Source of the DNA: Amorphoplanes friuliensis DSM 7358
GTDB taxonomy: Bacteria > Actinomycetota > Actinomycetes > Mycobacteriales > Micromonosporaceae
NCBI RefSeq assembly: GCF_000494755.1
Contig: NC_022657.1
Span: forward strand, 8,214,001 to 8,278,000
Direction: 5' to 3'
DNA length: 64,000 nt
Each line of letters opens with the position of its first letter. Positions within the stretch are counted from its first letter, which is position 1. Positions 1-8,361 of the stretch are shown piece after piece. The notes beneath the pieces were generated by a model that searched no databases, was not told the origin of the DNA, and was given only the letters and a program-made list of their open reading frames with translations. The translations under genes were made by a program, and so were the position numbers.

Positions 1-684
1 CGGCTCGACATAAACGTGAGCACTCAGCATCTGCGTCGTGGAGTCGACCGACCACGGCGACTCACCGGTCAGCAACCGGTAGAGCAGCACCCCCAGCGCG
101 TAGACGTCGGAAGCCGGCGCCACCGCGCCGCCGGTGAGCCGCTCGGGCGCCAGATAAGCCGGGGTGCCGAGCACCACGTCGTCCGGATCGGCCGGGCCGG
201 CAACAGCGGCGATGCCAAAATCCACCACCTTGGCACCGGCCTGCGTGACCATGACGTTCGCCGGCTTGATGTCACGGTGCACGAGGCCGTCCGCGTGGGC
301 CGTGGCCAGCGCCGACGCCACCTGGCCGCAGAGCCGGAAGATCTGCTTCGGGGCGAGCATCCCGGTCTTCATCCGCTGCTGCAACGTGATGCCGTGCACC
401 AGCTCCATCACCACGTACGGGACGAGTTGCCCGTCCTCCCCCGACTCACCGAAGTCGTAGACCTGGGCGATGTGCGGGTGCGACAGCGTGGCGGCGGCCC
501 GGGCCTCGTCCCGGATCCGGGCCCGCGACTGCGGGTCCCCGGCATGATGCGCCGCGAGCAGCTTGACGGCAACCGACCGTCCGAGCACCTCGTCCCGGGC
601 ACGCCAGACGACGGCCGTACCGCCTCTGCCGAGCTCCTCCAGCAGCGTGTAGCGGCCGCCGAGCACGTGGTCTCGAACCTCCAT
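1..684 (-). CDS. Serine/threonine protein kinase, N-terminal part (cut by window edge)
   Basis: Phosphorylates Ser/Thr residues on target proteins. The 228 visible residues hold a nearly whole PknB-like kinase domain: glycine loop GRGGTAVVW at 19-27, ATP-binding Lys41 in VAVKLL, catalytic HRDIKPANV with Asp138, DFG at 155-157, then the APERL segment. The gene runs off the left edge, so its C-terminal half (often a membrane segment and sensor in this family) is unseen. The ATG at 684 is chosen because the kinase fold begins about ten residues later. The kinase lies in a frame with no separate open-frame call of its own, so it is easily missed. Confidence 0.9.
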   Translation of the reverse strand, partial: MEVRDHVLGGRYTLLEELGRGGTAVVWRARDEVLGRSVAVKLLAAHHAGDPQSRARIRDEARAAATLSHPHIAQVYDFGESGEDGQLVPYVVMELVHGITLQQRMKTGMLAPKQIFRLCGQVASALATAHADGLVHRDIKPANVMVTQAGAKVVDFGIAAVAGPADPDDVVLGTPAYLAPERLTGGAVAPASDVYALGVLLYRLLTGESPWSVDSTTQMLSAHVYVEP

Positions 685-836
685 CCGAGGCAGTCTGCCT
701 GCAAAGAAGCAGAACCGCACCGCACAAGGCCGGTGAGGACGACTCACCTTCCCCCGATTGAGTACGCAGAGCGCTCAAATCGGAACGTGATCATCCGCTT
801 ACGCGATTTTGTGCACCCACCGCGATCTGTCGGCCG

Positions 837-1202
837 TTACTTTTCCGGGTGTTGCATCCACCATTCGGTGAACTGGCGGGCCTGGCCCGAGATGTCCAGG
901 CGCAGAACCCACATGTTGCTGTAGGTGCGGGGCGGCTCGCGGTAGACCGTTGTGGCCTCGATGATGGCCAGGTCGTCGGTGACGATCAGCGGGTGCCACT
1001 CGAACGTGGTCTCGCCGGGCTCGTCCTTGGCCTCCAGCCACTTCGCGATGATCTCGTCGCGGCCGAGCCACGGTTTGGCGTAGGGCTCGGGGAAGTAGGC
1101 CGCGTCCTCGGCGAAGAGCCCGCCGATATGGTCGGGGCGGTTGGACTCCCACGCCACGCGGTATCGGTGCACCCACGCCGTGACAGCGTCGAGGCTGGTC
1201 AT
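837..1202 (-). CDS. SnoaL-like / NTF2-fold family protein
   Basis: A 121-residue protein with the size and pattern of the SnoaL/NTF2-like cone fold: N-terminal helices (AVTAWVHRYRVAWESN), a central acidic LFAEDAAYFPEP segment and C-terminal strands ending WVLRLDISGQARQFTEWW. Members are either small enzymes (isomerases, hydrolases) or ligand-binding modules; the sequence alone does not say which. It lies 44 nt downstream of the serine-hydrolase gene on the same strand, so the two may be cotranscribed. The ATG at 1202 is preceded by a GGAAAGGAGA-type ribosome-binding site. Confidence 0.75.
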   Translation of the reverse strand: MTSLDAVTAWVHRYRVAWESNRPDHIGGLFAEDAAYFPEPYAKPWLGRDEIIAKWLEAKDEPGETTFEWHPLIVTDDLAIIEATTVYREPPRTYSNMWVLRLDISGQARQFTEWWMQHPEK

Positions 1203-1245
1203 CGTTCTCCTTTCCTGGAGCTACCAGCGTTGTCGCCCATATGCG

Positions 1246-2415
1246 TCAGGCGTAGGACAGGCGGCGGAACTCGTCCAGGCCGCCGCTCCACAGGAAGTCG
1301 CTGACCTGGGTCATCGCGATGGCGATCAGGTCCTCGTGCGGGTCGGTGAACCAGTCGGTGCCGTACCCACCGGCCCAGCCGTACTGTCCGGCGGTCGTCG
1401 CGGGCTCTTCGGCCTCGACCGTCACCGCCATGCCGAGACCCCAGCCTGCGCCGCCGAGCAGCACGCCGCCCGTGGTGATCTCCTCGGGCGAGAGGCGGTT
1501 GGTCGTCATCAGCTCGACGGACTTCTCCGAGAGGAGCCGCGTGCCGCCGTGCACCCCGCGGCGCAGCAGCATGCGCGCGAAGGTGTGGAACTCGTCCACC
1601 GTGGACACCAGGCCACCCGACCCGGACGGGAACACCGGCGGGCTGCTCCAGATCTCGGGCGGTGTGTTGGTGACCTCGGCCAGCTTCCCGGTGCCCTCGT
1701 CGGTCGTGTAGTAGGCCGGGAGCTGCGCGGCCCGCCCGGCCGGCAGCCAGAACCCGGTCTCGGGCATGCCCAGCGGGTCGAACAGACGCTCCCGCAGCAG
1801 GTCACCGAGCGGCTGATCGGCCGCGCGGGCCAGCAGGACACCCAGCACCAGAGTGCCGACGTTGTACATCCACCGCTCCCCCGGCTGGGCCATCAGCGGC
1901 AGCGTGCCGAACCGCCGCATCCACTCGTCGGGGTCGTGCGGCGTCCGCGGATCGGGCCGGCCGAGCACCAGACCCAGCGACTCGGCGGCCTCGACGATCG
2001 GGTAGGGCGGGTTGAACGACGGCTCGGTGATCGTGCCGAAACCCAGGCGGAACGTGAGCAGATCCTCGATGGTCACCGGCCGCCGCGCGGGCACGGTCTC
2101 GTCGAGCGGCCCGTCGATGCGGGCCAGCACCTGCTGACCCGCCAGCTCGGGCAGCAACCGGTGGATCGGCTCCTCGAGATCGATGACATCGTCCTCGACC
2201 AGGATCATCGTGGCGGCGGCCAGCACCGGTTTGGTCATCGACGCGATCCGGAAGATCGTGTCGCGCGTCATCGGTGTCCCGCCGCCGAACGCCGTCGAGC
2301 CGATGGCATCGACGCGGACGTCGTCGCCGCGGGCGACAAGCGTGACGATCCCGGGGAACTCGCCACGCTCAACGCGTGCCGCCATGGCTTCATGCAACGT
2401 CATGACAGACACCAT
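1246..2415 (-). CDS. Serine hydrolase, beta-lactamase class C / esterase family
   Basis: A 389-residue penicillin-binding-protein-like hydrolase. The SxxK nucleophile motif is visible as SMTK (Ser59, Lys62 from this start) in the usual context FRIASMTKPVLA, and a Tyr-containing second motif lies at WMYNVGTLVLG. Homologues include EstB-type esterases, D-aminopeptidases and AmpC-like proteins; there is no clear signal peptide, so a cytoplasmic esterase is more likely than a secreted lactamase. The open frame extends to a TTG at 2433, but the ATG at 2415 follows a G-rich ribosome-binding-like stretch; another ATG at 2403 is possible. Confidence 0.8.
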   Translation of the reverse strand: MVSVMTLHEAMAARVERGEFPGIVTLVARGDDVRVDAIGSTAFGGGTPMTRDTIFRIASMTKPVLAAATMILVEDDVIDLEEPIHRLLPELAGQQVLARIDGPLDETVPARRPVTIEDLLTFRLGFGTITEPSFNPPYPIVEAAESLGLVLGRPDPRTPHDPDEWMRRFGTLPLMAQPGERWMYNVGTLVLGVLLARAADQPLGDLLRERLFDPLGMPETGFWLPAGRAAQLPAYYTTDEGTGKLAEVTNTPPEIWSSPPVFPSGSGGLVSTVDEFHTFARMLLRRGVHGGTRLLSEKSVELMTTNRLSPEEITTGGVLLGGAGWGLGMAVTVEAEEPATTAGQYGWAGGYGTDWFTDPHEDLIAIAMTQVSDFLWSGGLDEFRRLSYA

Positions 2416-2514
2416 GCCAGGAACCCCCGACAAAAAGATGCCTGCGCCACTTGGTTAGCCGGCAACATCGACCGGTTCCCCGGAAGTGTCGGATCCGGGG
2501 TCTAGCGTCAGAGT

Positions 2515-2982
2515 GTGACCAACGAGTGGCGGCACCTTCCCGCACCCGCACGGCCGATCGCGGCGGCCACCGATGCCGCGGTGACAGCCGCCCGGGCCCA
2601 CGACTCCGAGGCCCTGACCTCGGCGATCACCGAGCTCGCAGCCCAAGATCAAGCCCAGACAGGCCTCATTCTCGGTACGACGGTACGACTCCTGCTGGAG
2701 GCGACCCACCCGGACGGCCTCGACGGCGACGACATCCGCGACGTACTGGAAAAGAGCGTCCGCGCGGCAGCGGAGTGGCATCCGGAGGTCGACCCCCACG
2801 TCGTGCTGATCCTGCTGGCCGGCTCCCTGGGCGTGCACGACGACGAGGAACCGCCCCCCAAGCCGGACGCGCTGGCCCACCACTCGGCGCTGCTCATCAC
2901 CTACCTGCTGGGGCTGCGGTCGTTGCCGGAGTTCCTGACGCTGGCGCTGGGCGAGATCGAGCGGGCACAGCTCAACGACTGA
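2515..2982 (+). CDS. Hypothetical cytoplasmic protein, 155 aa
   Basis: I do not recognise this family. The GTG start at 2515 opens an Ala-rich, predicted all-helical soluble protein with acidic patches (DGLDGDDIRDVL, GVHDDEEPPPKPDAL) and no signal peptide, transmembrane segment or Cys motif. The helical pairs LGTTVRLLLEAT and HSALLITYLLGL suggest a compact helical bundle. It is divergent from the serine-hydrolase gene and followed 81 nt later by two small membrane-protein genes on the same strand. Coding is supported by strong third-position GC bias and an uninterrupted frame. Confidence 0.65.
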   Translation: MTNEWRHLPAPARPIAAATDAAVTAARAHDSEALTSAITELAAQDQAQTGLILGTTVRLLLEATHPDGLDGDDIRDVLEKSVRAAAEWHPEVDPHVVLILLAGSLGVHDDEEPPPKPDALAHHSALLITYLLGLRSLPEFLTLALGEIERAQLND

Positions 2983-3063
2983 GATCTTGCTGGCCAGAAT
3001 CAGGCGCGACGTGGCATTCCTGCCACTGTCGGCCGGACATCAGGCTGCCTAACGTCGTCGAAC

Positions 3064-3510
3064 GTGACAAAAACGCTCCTCGCCCTGCACGTCCTGGCCG
3101 CCATCGTGGCCATCGGCCCGGTGACCGTGGCGGCCAGCATGTTCCCCGCCGCCGCACGCCGGGCCGCCTCCGACCCCGGCGGCCTGCCCGTCCTGCGCAA
3201 CCTCCACCGCATCTGCCGGATCTACGCCGTCCTCGGCCTCCTGGTCCCCGTCCTCGGCCTGGCCACGGCAAGCAGCCTCGGCGTCCTGGGCGACGCCTGG
3301 CTGATCACCTCGATGGTGCTCACCGTGGCCGCCGCCGCGGTCCTCGGCTTCCTGGTGCTACCCGGCCAGTCCGACGTGCTGGCGGCGTCACCCGACGGAG
3401 CGCTTCGGGGCGCCGCCCGGCTCGGCATGGTCACCGGCGTCTTCAACCTGCTCTGGACCGTGGTCGTCGTCCTGATGGTCGTCCGCCCCGGCTCCACGAC
3501 AGGAGCCTGA
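3064..3510 (+). CDS. DUF2269-like small integral membrane protein
   Basis: A 148-residue protein with four predicted membrane helices: TLLALHVLAAIVAIGPVTVA (from residue 4), an internal pair around IYAVLGLLVPVLGLA and ITSMVLTVAAAAVLGFLVL, and a C-terminal LLWTVVVVLMVVRP. The N-terminal LHVLAAIVAIGP pattern resembles the predicted DUF2269 membrane family, whose function is unknown. It starts with GTG at 3064 and ends two nt before the next membrane-protein gene, so the two are probably cotranscribed. Confidence 0.65.
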   Translation: MTKTLLALHVLAAIVAIGPVTVAASMFPAAARRAASDPGGLPVLRNLHRICRIYAVLGLLVPVLGLATASSLGVLGDAWLITSMVLTVAAAAVLGFLVLPGQSDVLAASPDGALRGAARLGMVTGVFNLLWTVVVVLMVVRPGSTTGA

Positions 3511-3512
3511 CC

Positions 3513-3797
3513 ATGCCGTCCCAACTCCTCCGCATCACCGCCCTCGTCGAACTCGGCAGCCTGATCCTCCTGCTGACCAACCTCGCCACGGTCCACTGGC
3601 CCGGTGTCGCTTCCCTGCTCGGCCCGGTCCACGGCTGCGCATACCTGCTGGTCATCGGCTCAACCCTGCGCGAGGCGCGTTCCCTGCGGACCCGGCTATG
3701 TGCGTTCATTCCCGGTTTCGGCGGTCTCCTCGTGGTTCGCAGACTGAGCACAGGAGGCCCCGGCAAGGATGTATCGATGAGCCCCACGGGTCGTTGA
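3513..3797 (+). CDS. DUF3817-like small membrane protein
   Basis: A 94-residue protein with two hydrophobic helices (ITALVELGSLILLLTNLATVHW and VHGCAYLLVIGSTL). The GPVHG motif between them is typical of the DUF3817 family of small actinobacterial membrane proteins, of unknown function. The third hydrophobic stretch is weak (FIPGFGGLLVV). Its ATG at 3513 lies two nt after the TGA of the preceding gene behind an AGGAG ribosome-binding site overlapping that gene's end, suggesting translational coupling. Confidence 0.6.
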   Translation: MPSQLLRITALVELGSLILLLTNLATVHWPGVASLLGPVHGCAYLLVIGSTLREARSLRTRLCAFIPGFGGLLVVRRLSTGGPGKDVSMSPTGR

Positions 3798-3853
3798 GCC
3801 TTTCGGCGGCGGCACATCGCCGGCGCCGGAAGCACGCCCGACAGGAGCCCGCC

Positions 3854-5986
3854 ATGGCCAAGGAACGACCGGTTCCCTCCGGCAGCAGGAAGCCGGCGCA
3901 AACCCGTGGCCGCCAGGCCACCCCGGACGGCCCGCCCCACGCTTCGCGAGACAACCGCCAGCAGACCACCACCCCCTCCCCGCGACGCCCATCATCAGGC
4001 GGCCCCTCGGACCCGCGCCCGATCCCCGCCCCCTTCATCCAGCGCCCCCTCCCCTCACCCCAGCCCGAAACAGCCCAGCCCCGCGCCACCCGAACAGAGC
4101 CAGCCGCCGCGCCCGCCAAGTCGATCACCGCAACAGGACAGGTCGTCGGGCAGCCCGAATCGGTCACCGCAACAGGGCCGGGCACCGCGCAGCCCGTGTC
4201 GATCACCGCGCCAGAGTCGGTCACCGCGCAGCCCAAGCCGGCCACCGCAACAGGGCCGATCACCGCGCAGGCAGAGTCCGTCGTTGCGGCGGAACGAGCG
4301 ATCCCTGCGGCGGGAACGCCGATCACCGCGCCCGAGCAGACGAGAACCTGGCCTGGCGGCTCGATCCGAAGCGCCGGCGAGGCGAACTCCCTGGAGCAGC
4401 CGGGCGAATGCGTCACCGCATCCGGCCAGCCCATCGCTGCGTCGGGGAAGGCCGCCGCCCCCGGGCAGGCGAGTGCCCTCCCAAGCCACTCGGCCGCTGC
4501 GCCCGGTCAGGCCATCGCCGAGCCAGGAGAAATCATCGCTGGACAGGAAGAGATCATCGGTGGGCGGGAGCAGTCGGCGGAGTCAGCCACCGCGGCCGGC
4601 CAACCGATCGCCGCGCAAGGAATGGCCATCGCCGCGCCGGGCCATGAGCCGACGAGCGAGGCGCATGCTGCCGCATCAGCGCGCGGGGCGATGGCTGCCC
4701 GGCTGGCCGCCCGGCCGTTGCCCGGCGCTCAGCGGACCTCCCCGACCGACAACGCGGTCCCGGCCACGCCCCATCCCTATTGGCAGGGAGGTGAAGCCGC
4801 TGGTCAGACGCCCCCCGGCCCGAGCCTGGGGGCGACGAACACGGCGCCAGCACCGTCCAGCGTGACCTCTGCGCAGGGCAGGTTAGTAAACACTCACTCA
4901 CCGGATGACGCCGGCGGCAGACCGTCGTGGACGAGCCCGTCGACCAGCGAGGAATCTGCCGGTCAACCGTCGGCAACGATCACACCAGCCGGGCCGGCAG
5001 CCAGCCAGAACACGGTCGGGCAACCGCAGGCGGCGACCACACCGACCGGATCGGTGGCCGCCGGGAGCACGGCCGATCAGTCAGCGACGGCGACCACGCC
5101 AGCCAGGTTGGTAAACACTTACTCACCCGAAACCGGGGGCGGGGCCGAGACCCAGGCCGCGGACGGGAGCGGGGCAGGAGCAGGAACCAGGGCAGGCACC
5201 GGGCCCGGAACTGGAGACGGAGCCGGAACCGGGACAGGGCCCGCGACCAGGACAGGGCCCGCGACCGGATCGGGAGCCGGGACCGGAGCAGGCACCAGGC
5301 CCGGAGCCGGAGACGGAGCCGGGGCAGGGACCGGAGCAGGCACCAGGCCCGGAGCCGGAGACGGAGCCGGGGCAGGGACCGGAGCAGGCACCAGGCCCGG
5401 AGCCGGAGACGGAGCCGGGACCGGGACCGGGACGGGGGCCGGGGGCGGGGTCGGCCGACCAGCAGAGGCATCACCCGGCGCCGCGACGCCGAGGACACCG
5501 AGTCCGGATCTGCGCAGTGGGCCGTTCCGGAACAAGCAGTCCGGCGGCCCGCGCCCGTCTCCCGCACGCCGCGCCGAAACCATCGGTGTTGCCAAAGTGC
5601 CGGCGCCGAAGCCGCAGCTTCCAGGCCTGGAACTACAACCGATGGTTCACGTCGGCGACATGGCTGCGGCCGTGGCGTTCTACGAGAAGCTGGGCGGTGA
5701 GGTCAATCACGGTGACCGGGACGGTGAGTGGGTGTTGATGCAGGTCGGTACCGCCCAGATCGGCCTGGTCACCCGCCCGCCCGACGCCGCGCGCGGAGCG
5801 AGCACCGTTGAGCTCAACTTCTCTGCCACCATGCCGCTCGACAAGCTCGAGCAGTGGCTGCGGGACAACGACGTCAAGATCGTCGAGGTGGCGCGGGATC
5901 TGGATCTTGGGGTGCAGTTGCATGTCGAGACGCCCGATGGGATGCCGATCAAGATCCATCAGGTTGAGCCTGAACTGATGGTGTGA
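3854..5986 (+). CDS. VOC (glyoxalase-like) domain protein with a very long low-complexity N-terminal region
   Basis: A 710-residue protein. Only the last 120 residues are globular: a single glyoxalase/bleomycin-resistance (VOC) half-fold beginning ELQPMVHVGDMAAAVAFYEK and ending DGMPIKIHQVEPELMV. Residues 1 to about 580 are Ala/Pro/Thr/Gly/Ser-rich and presumably disordered, with degenerate ITA-x-GxPxTAQP-like repeats, two copies of RLVNTxSPxx, and a Gly/Ala/Thr stretch carrying three 16-residue repeats (GAGTRPGAGDGAGAGT type). VOC domains bind metal and small molecules; the function here is unknown. The ATG at 3854 has AGGAG nine nt upstream; the frame is open further 5' but that part overlaps the preceding gene. 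Confidence 0.7.
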   Translation: MAKERPVPSGSRKPAQTRGRQATPDGPPHASRDNRQQTTTPSPRRPSSGGPSDPRPIPAPFIQRPLPSPQPETAQPRATRTEPAAAPAKSITATGQVVGQPESVTATGPGTAQPVSITAPESVTAQPKPATATGPITAQAESVVAAERAIPAAGTPITAPEQTRTWPGGSIRSAGEANSLEQPGECVTASGQPIAASGKAAAPGQASALPSHSAAAPGQAIAEPGEIIAGQEEIIGGREQSAESATAAGQPIAAQGMAIAAPGHEPTSEAHAAASARGAMAARLAARPLPGAQRTSPTDNAVPATPHPYWQGGEAAGQTPPGPSLGATNTAPAPSSVTSAQGRLVNTHSPDDAGGRPSWTSPSTSEESAGQPSATITPAGPAASQNTVGQPQAATTPTGSVAAGSTADQSATATTPARLVNTYSPETGGGAETQAADGSGAGAGTRAGTGPGTGDGAGTGTGPATRTGPATGSGAGTGAGTRPGAGDGAGAGTGAGTRPGAGDGAGAGTGAGTRPGAGDGAGTGTGTGAGGGVGRPAEASPGAATPRTPSPDLRSGPFRNKQSGGPRPSPARRAETIGVAKVPAPKPQLPGLELQPMVHVGDMAAAVAFYEKLGGEVNHGDRDGEWVLMQVGTAQIGLVTRPPDAARGASTVELNFSATMPLDKLEQWLRDNDVKIVEVARDLDLGVQLHVETPDGMPIKIHQVEPELMV
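5285..5428 (+). repeat. Three tandem 48-bp in-frame repeats
   Basis: Units at 5285-5332, 5333-5380 and 5381-5428 each begin GGAGCAGGCACCAGGCCC. The first two are identical over 48 bp and the third diverges in its last bases. The unit is 16 codons, so copy-number change would keep the VOC gene in frame. Looser Gly-Ala-rich copies continue on both sides. Confidence 0.9.
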
Positions 5987-6049
5987 GACACAGTCGGGAT
6001 GAGCGGGCGGTCTTCGGGGATTATCCGTGGAGAGAATCGGAGGATCTTC

Positions 6050-6676
6050 ATGAAGATCGGAATCATCGGCGCCGGTCACATCGGTGGCAATCTGGCGCAG
6101 TTGCTCGTTCGGCACGGTCACGAGGTGGTGATCGCCAATTCGCGGGGGCCGGCGACGCTCGGCGAGGTTGCGAAACGCACCGGCGCCACCCCGGTCGACG
6201 TTGTCGACGCGCCGCGGGATGCTGACGTTGTCATTGTCGCCGTGCCTTTGAAGGCGGTTCGCGAGCTGCCTGAAGGCCTGCTGGACACGACTCGGCCGGG
6301 CGCGGCCGTGATCGATACGAACAATTACTACCCGCAGCGGGACGGGCAGATCCAGGCCTTGGACGACGGGATGACCTCTTCGAGCTGGGTGGGCGAGCAG
6401 CTCGGCCGGCCCGTGGTGAAGGTCTTCAACAACATCTACGCGCAGCATCTGCTGGACCGGCCCACCGCGCCGGGCACCGAGGGCCGGCGCGCTCTGCCCG
6501 TCACCGGTGACGACGAGGCCGCCAAGCGGGTCGTGCTCGCGCTCGTCGACGAGGTCGGCTTCGACGCCGTTGACCTCGGTGGGCTGGACGAGTCGTGGCG
6601 CTACCAGCCGGGTACACCTTCCTACGGCCCGGATGTCGACGCGGCCGGCCTGCACGAGCTGCTCAAGCAGGCCTAA
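6050..6676 (+). CDS. NADPH-dependent F420 reductase-like oxidoreductase
   Basis: A 208-residue Rossmann-fold protein starting MKIGIIGAGHIGGNLAQ, the dinucleotide-binding GxGxxG motif. A second patch, VVIANSRGPATL, matches the NADP-specific region of the F420_oxidored family, and VFNNIYAQHL is a typical mid-protein motif. Family members move hydride between NADPH and coenzyme F420, or act as unrelated pyrroline-carboxylate-reductase-like enzymes. The ATG at 6050 is supported by a CGGAGG ribosome-binding site; the frame is open upstream to 5999 without one. Its 3' end overlaps the end of a convergent HxlR regulator gene by 14 nt. Confidence 0.8.
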   Translation: MKIGIIGAGHIGGNLAQLLVRHGHEVVIANSRGPATLGEVAKRTGATPVDVVDAPRDADVVIVAVPLKAVRELPEGLLDTTRPGAAVIDTNNYYPQRDGQIQALDDGMTSSSWVGEQLGRPVVKVFNNIYAQHLLDRPTAPGTEGRRALPVTGDDEAAKRVVLALVDEVGFDAVDLGGLDESWRYQPGTPSYGPDVDAAGLHELLKQA

Positions 6677-6989
6677 TCGCCCAAGCGCAGATCGCGGCCA
6701 GCGGCTCTTCGAGGGTCAGGCCGAGCGACGTCAGCGCGTATTCGACGTGCTGGGGTGGCTCCTCCTTGAGGACGCGGCGCTCGACGAGGCCGTCGGACTG
6801 CATGCCGCGCAGCGTTTCGGTCAGCACCTTCTGCGTGATTCCCGGCAGCCTGCGGCGCAGTGCTGCCGGGCGTTGCGGGCCGTCGAGCAAGGCATAGATC
6901 AGGAGCACGCGCCATTTGGCCGCCAGGCGTTCGAGGGCCTGGCGGGTGGTGCAGCTTTCCTCGAGCACGTCCGGGATCACCAGTGTCAT
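6663..6989 (-). CDS. HxlR-family transcriptional regulator
   Basis: A 108-residue winged-helix regulator of the HxlR type. The conserved core is plain: ALERLAAKWRVLLIYALLDGP, then FxxLxxxLPGITQKVLTETLRGMQSDGLVER as recognition helix and wing, and YALTSLGLTLEEPL. The single N-terminal Cys (EESCTTRQAL) is at the usual HxlR position, consistent with thiol-stress sensing in some members. It is divergent from the alpha/beta-hydrolase gene at 7067 and convergent with the F420-reductase-like gene, either of which may be its target. Confidence 0.9.
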   Translation of the reverse strand: MTLVIPDVLEESCTTRQALERLAAKWRVLLIYALLDGPQRPAALRRRLPGITQKVLTETLRGMQSDGLVERRVLKEEPPQHVEYALTSLGLTLEEPLAAICAWAIRPA

Positions 6990-7066
6990 GTCGAAACCCC
7001 CGCAAGCTGATGGGTACCACGAAGTGCCTTCTGGGCAGTTGCCGTCGCCGAGCCTAGCGTCGGTGC

Positions 7067-7969
7067 GTGGACACCATCCGTACCGAAGAAGTGACCTTTG
7101 CCAGTGACGGCCTGGAGCTGGCCGGGACCTTGCGCGTCCCGGACGCCGCGGACGGCAGTGCGGTTGTCCTGACCGGACCCTTCACCGGCGTGCAGGAGCA
7201 GGTCACCGGCCTTTACGCCGACCGGCTGGCCCGGCAGGGCCTGATCACCCTGGCGTTCGACCATCGCGGTTTCGGGCGCAGCGCGGGCCGGCGCGGCCAT
7301 GAGGACACCCAGGGCAAGCTCGCCGACCTGCGGTCCGCGGTCGGTCTCCTCCAGGAGCGGCCCGAGGTGGCTGCCGACCGCATCGGCGTCGTGGGCATCT
7401 GTCTGGGCGGCGGGTACGCCGTGAGCGCCGCCGCCACCGATCCGCGCCTCCGGGCGGTAGCCGGTATTGCCGGCGCCTACAACAGCCCGGCGTGGTTCGC
7501 CGCCGATCCGTCCGGCTATCGCGCCGCCCTGCGGGGTTTTCTCGACTCCTACGACGACTTCCTGCCCGCGGTCGCACCCGATCACGGGGAGGCGGCAATG
7601 GGTGGCGACGAGCCGTGGGACTACTACGGCACTTCGCGTTCCGCCGCCAAGAGCTGGGAGAACAGGGTCACCCGCGGGTCGCTGCACTCGTTGATGACCT
7701 TCGACGCGCTGGGCCGGGCCGCGCTGCTCGCCGAGACGCCGCTGCTGATCGTGCACGGCCGCCAGGACGATTACTGCAGTCCCGAGCTGGCCGCGCGGAT
7801 GCACGCGGAAACCCCCGGTGACAAGGAGATCGTCTGGCTCGACGCCCAGAAGCACATCGACCTGTACGACGCGGAGCCGTACGTCACTCAGGCGGTGGAG
7901 GCGACGACGGTTTTCCTGCGACGCACGTTGCGCGCCGGCGCCGCGACGGCAGTGCCAGCCGCAGGATGA
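7067..7969 (+). CDS. Alpha/beta hydrolase, dienelactone-hydrolase-like
   Basis: A 300-residue alpha/beta-hydrolase fold protein. The nucleophile elbow reads GICLGG (Cys near residue 109), i.e. Cys rather than Ser, as in dienelactone hydrolases. HGRQDDYC supplies the acid region and AQKHIDLYD the catalytic His. The N-terminal VTFASDGLELAGTLRVP and TLAFDHRGFGRS are typical of this branch. The physiological substrate is unknown. It starts with GTG at 7067, divergent from hxlR-type gene with only 77 nt between, so HxlR control is plausible. The last 86 nt overlap the 3' end of the convergent VanZ-like gene. Confidence 0.8.
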   Translation: MDTIRTEEVTFASDGLELAGTLRVPDAADGSAVVLTGPFTGVQEQVTGLYADRLARQGLITLAFDHRGFGRSAGRRGHEDTQGKLADLRSAVGLLQERPEVAADRIGVVGICLGGGYAVSAAATDPRLRAVAGIAGAYNSPAWFAADPSGYRAALRGFLDSYDDFLPAVAPDHGEAAMGGDEPWDYYGTSRSAAKSWENRVTRGSLHSLMTFDALGRAALLAETPLLIVHGRQDDYCSPELAARMHAETPGDKEIVWLDAQKHIDLYDAEPYVTQAVEATTVFLRRTLRAGAATAVPAAG

Positions 7970-8348
7970 GCAGGCCGACCAGCGCGCCTGCGGTGTTGGC
8001 GATCAGGTCGTTGACGTCGACCGTCCGGCGGCTGCCCAGCGTCATCCCGAGCACGAACTGTGTCAGCTCGATCGAGAAGCTGGCCCCGGCCGCGTACGCG
8101 GTGAGCCGCCGTACCGCGTCGAGCCGGGGCCGGAGCAGCGGCAGCAGGACGCCGAGCGGGATGAACATGATGACGTTGAGGACGAAGCTCGGCCCGTCGA
8201 CCACTCCGGGGATCCAGTGGAACACCGTCCACCACGGTTCCGCGGCCCAGTAGGCGGCGGGGTGGGCGCGGATCGGGAGGACGGTCACGGCGGCGACGCT
8301 CACGGCGTACAGGAGAAGGATGGTGGTGGTGACCCGTCGCCGCATCAT
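7884..8348 (-). CDS. VanZ-like membrane protein
   Basis: A 154-residue membrane protein of the VanZ-like family. Helices are visible at VTTTILLLYAVSVAAVTVLP, FVLNVIMFIPLGVLLPLL, and DLIANTAGALVGLLILRLAL, with the family hallmark NxxMFxPLG followed by SIELTQFxLG...DVNDLIANTAGALVG. VanZ proteins are linked to glycopeptide (teicoplanin) resistance or envelope functions, but most actinobacterial paralogues are uncharacterised. The C-terminal 28 residues overlap the hydrolase gene on the other strand and are Arg/Pro-rich. Confidence 0.85.
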   Translation of the reverse strand: MMRRRVTTTILLLYAVSVAAVTVLPIRAHPAAYWAAEPWWTVFHWIPGVVDGPSFVLNVIMFIPLGVLLPLLRPRLDAVRRLTAYAAGASFSIELTQFVLGMTLGSRRTVDVNDLIANTAGALVGLLILRLALPSRRRRATCVAGKPSSPPPPE

Positions 8349-8361
8349 GATCTGTCAAACG

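Noticed and set aside
5119..5595. Pro/Ala/Val repeat protein on the minus strand (158 codons)
   Set aside because: It is the mirror of the 48-bp repeats in the VOC gene; the plus-strand frame continues into a real VOC domain.
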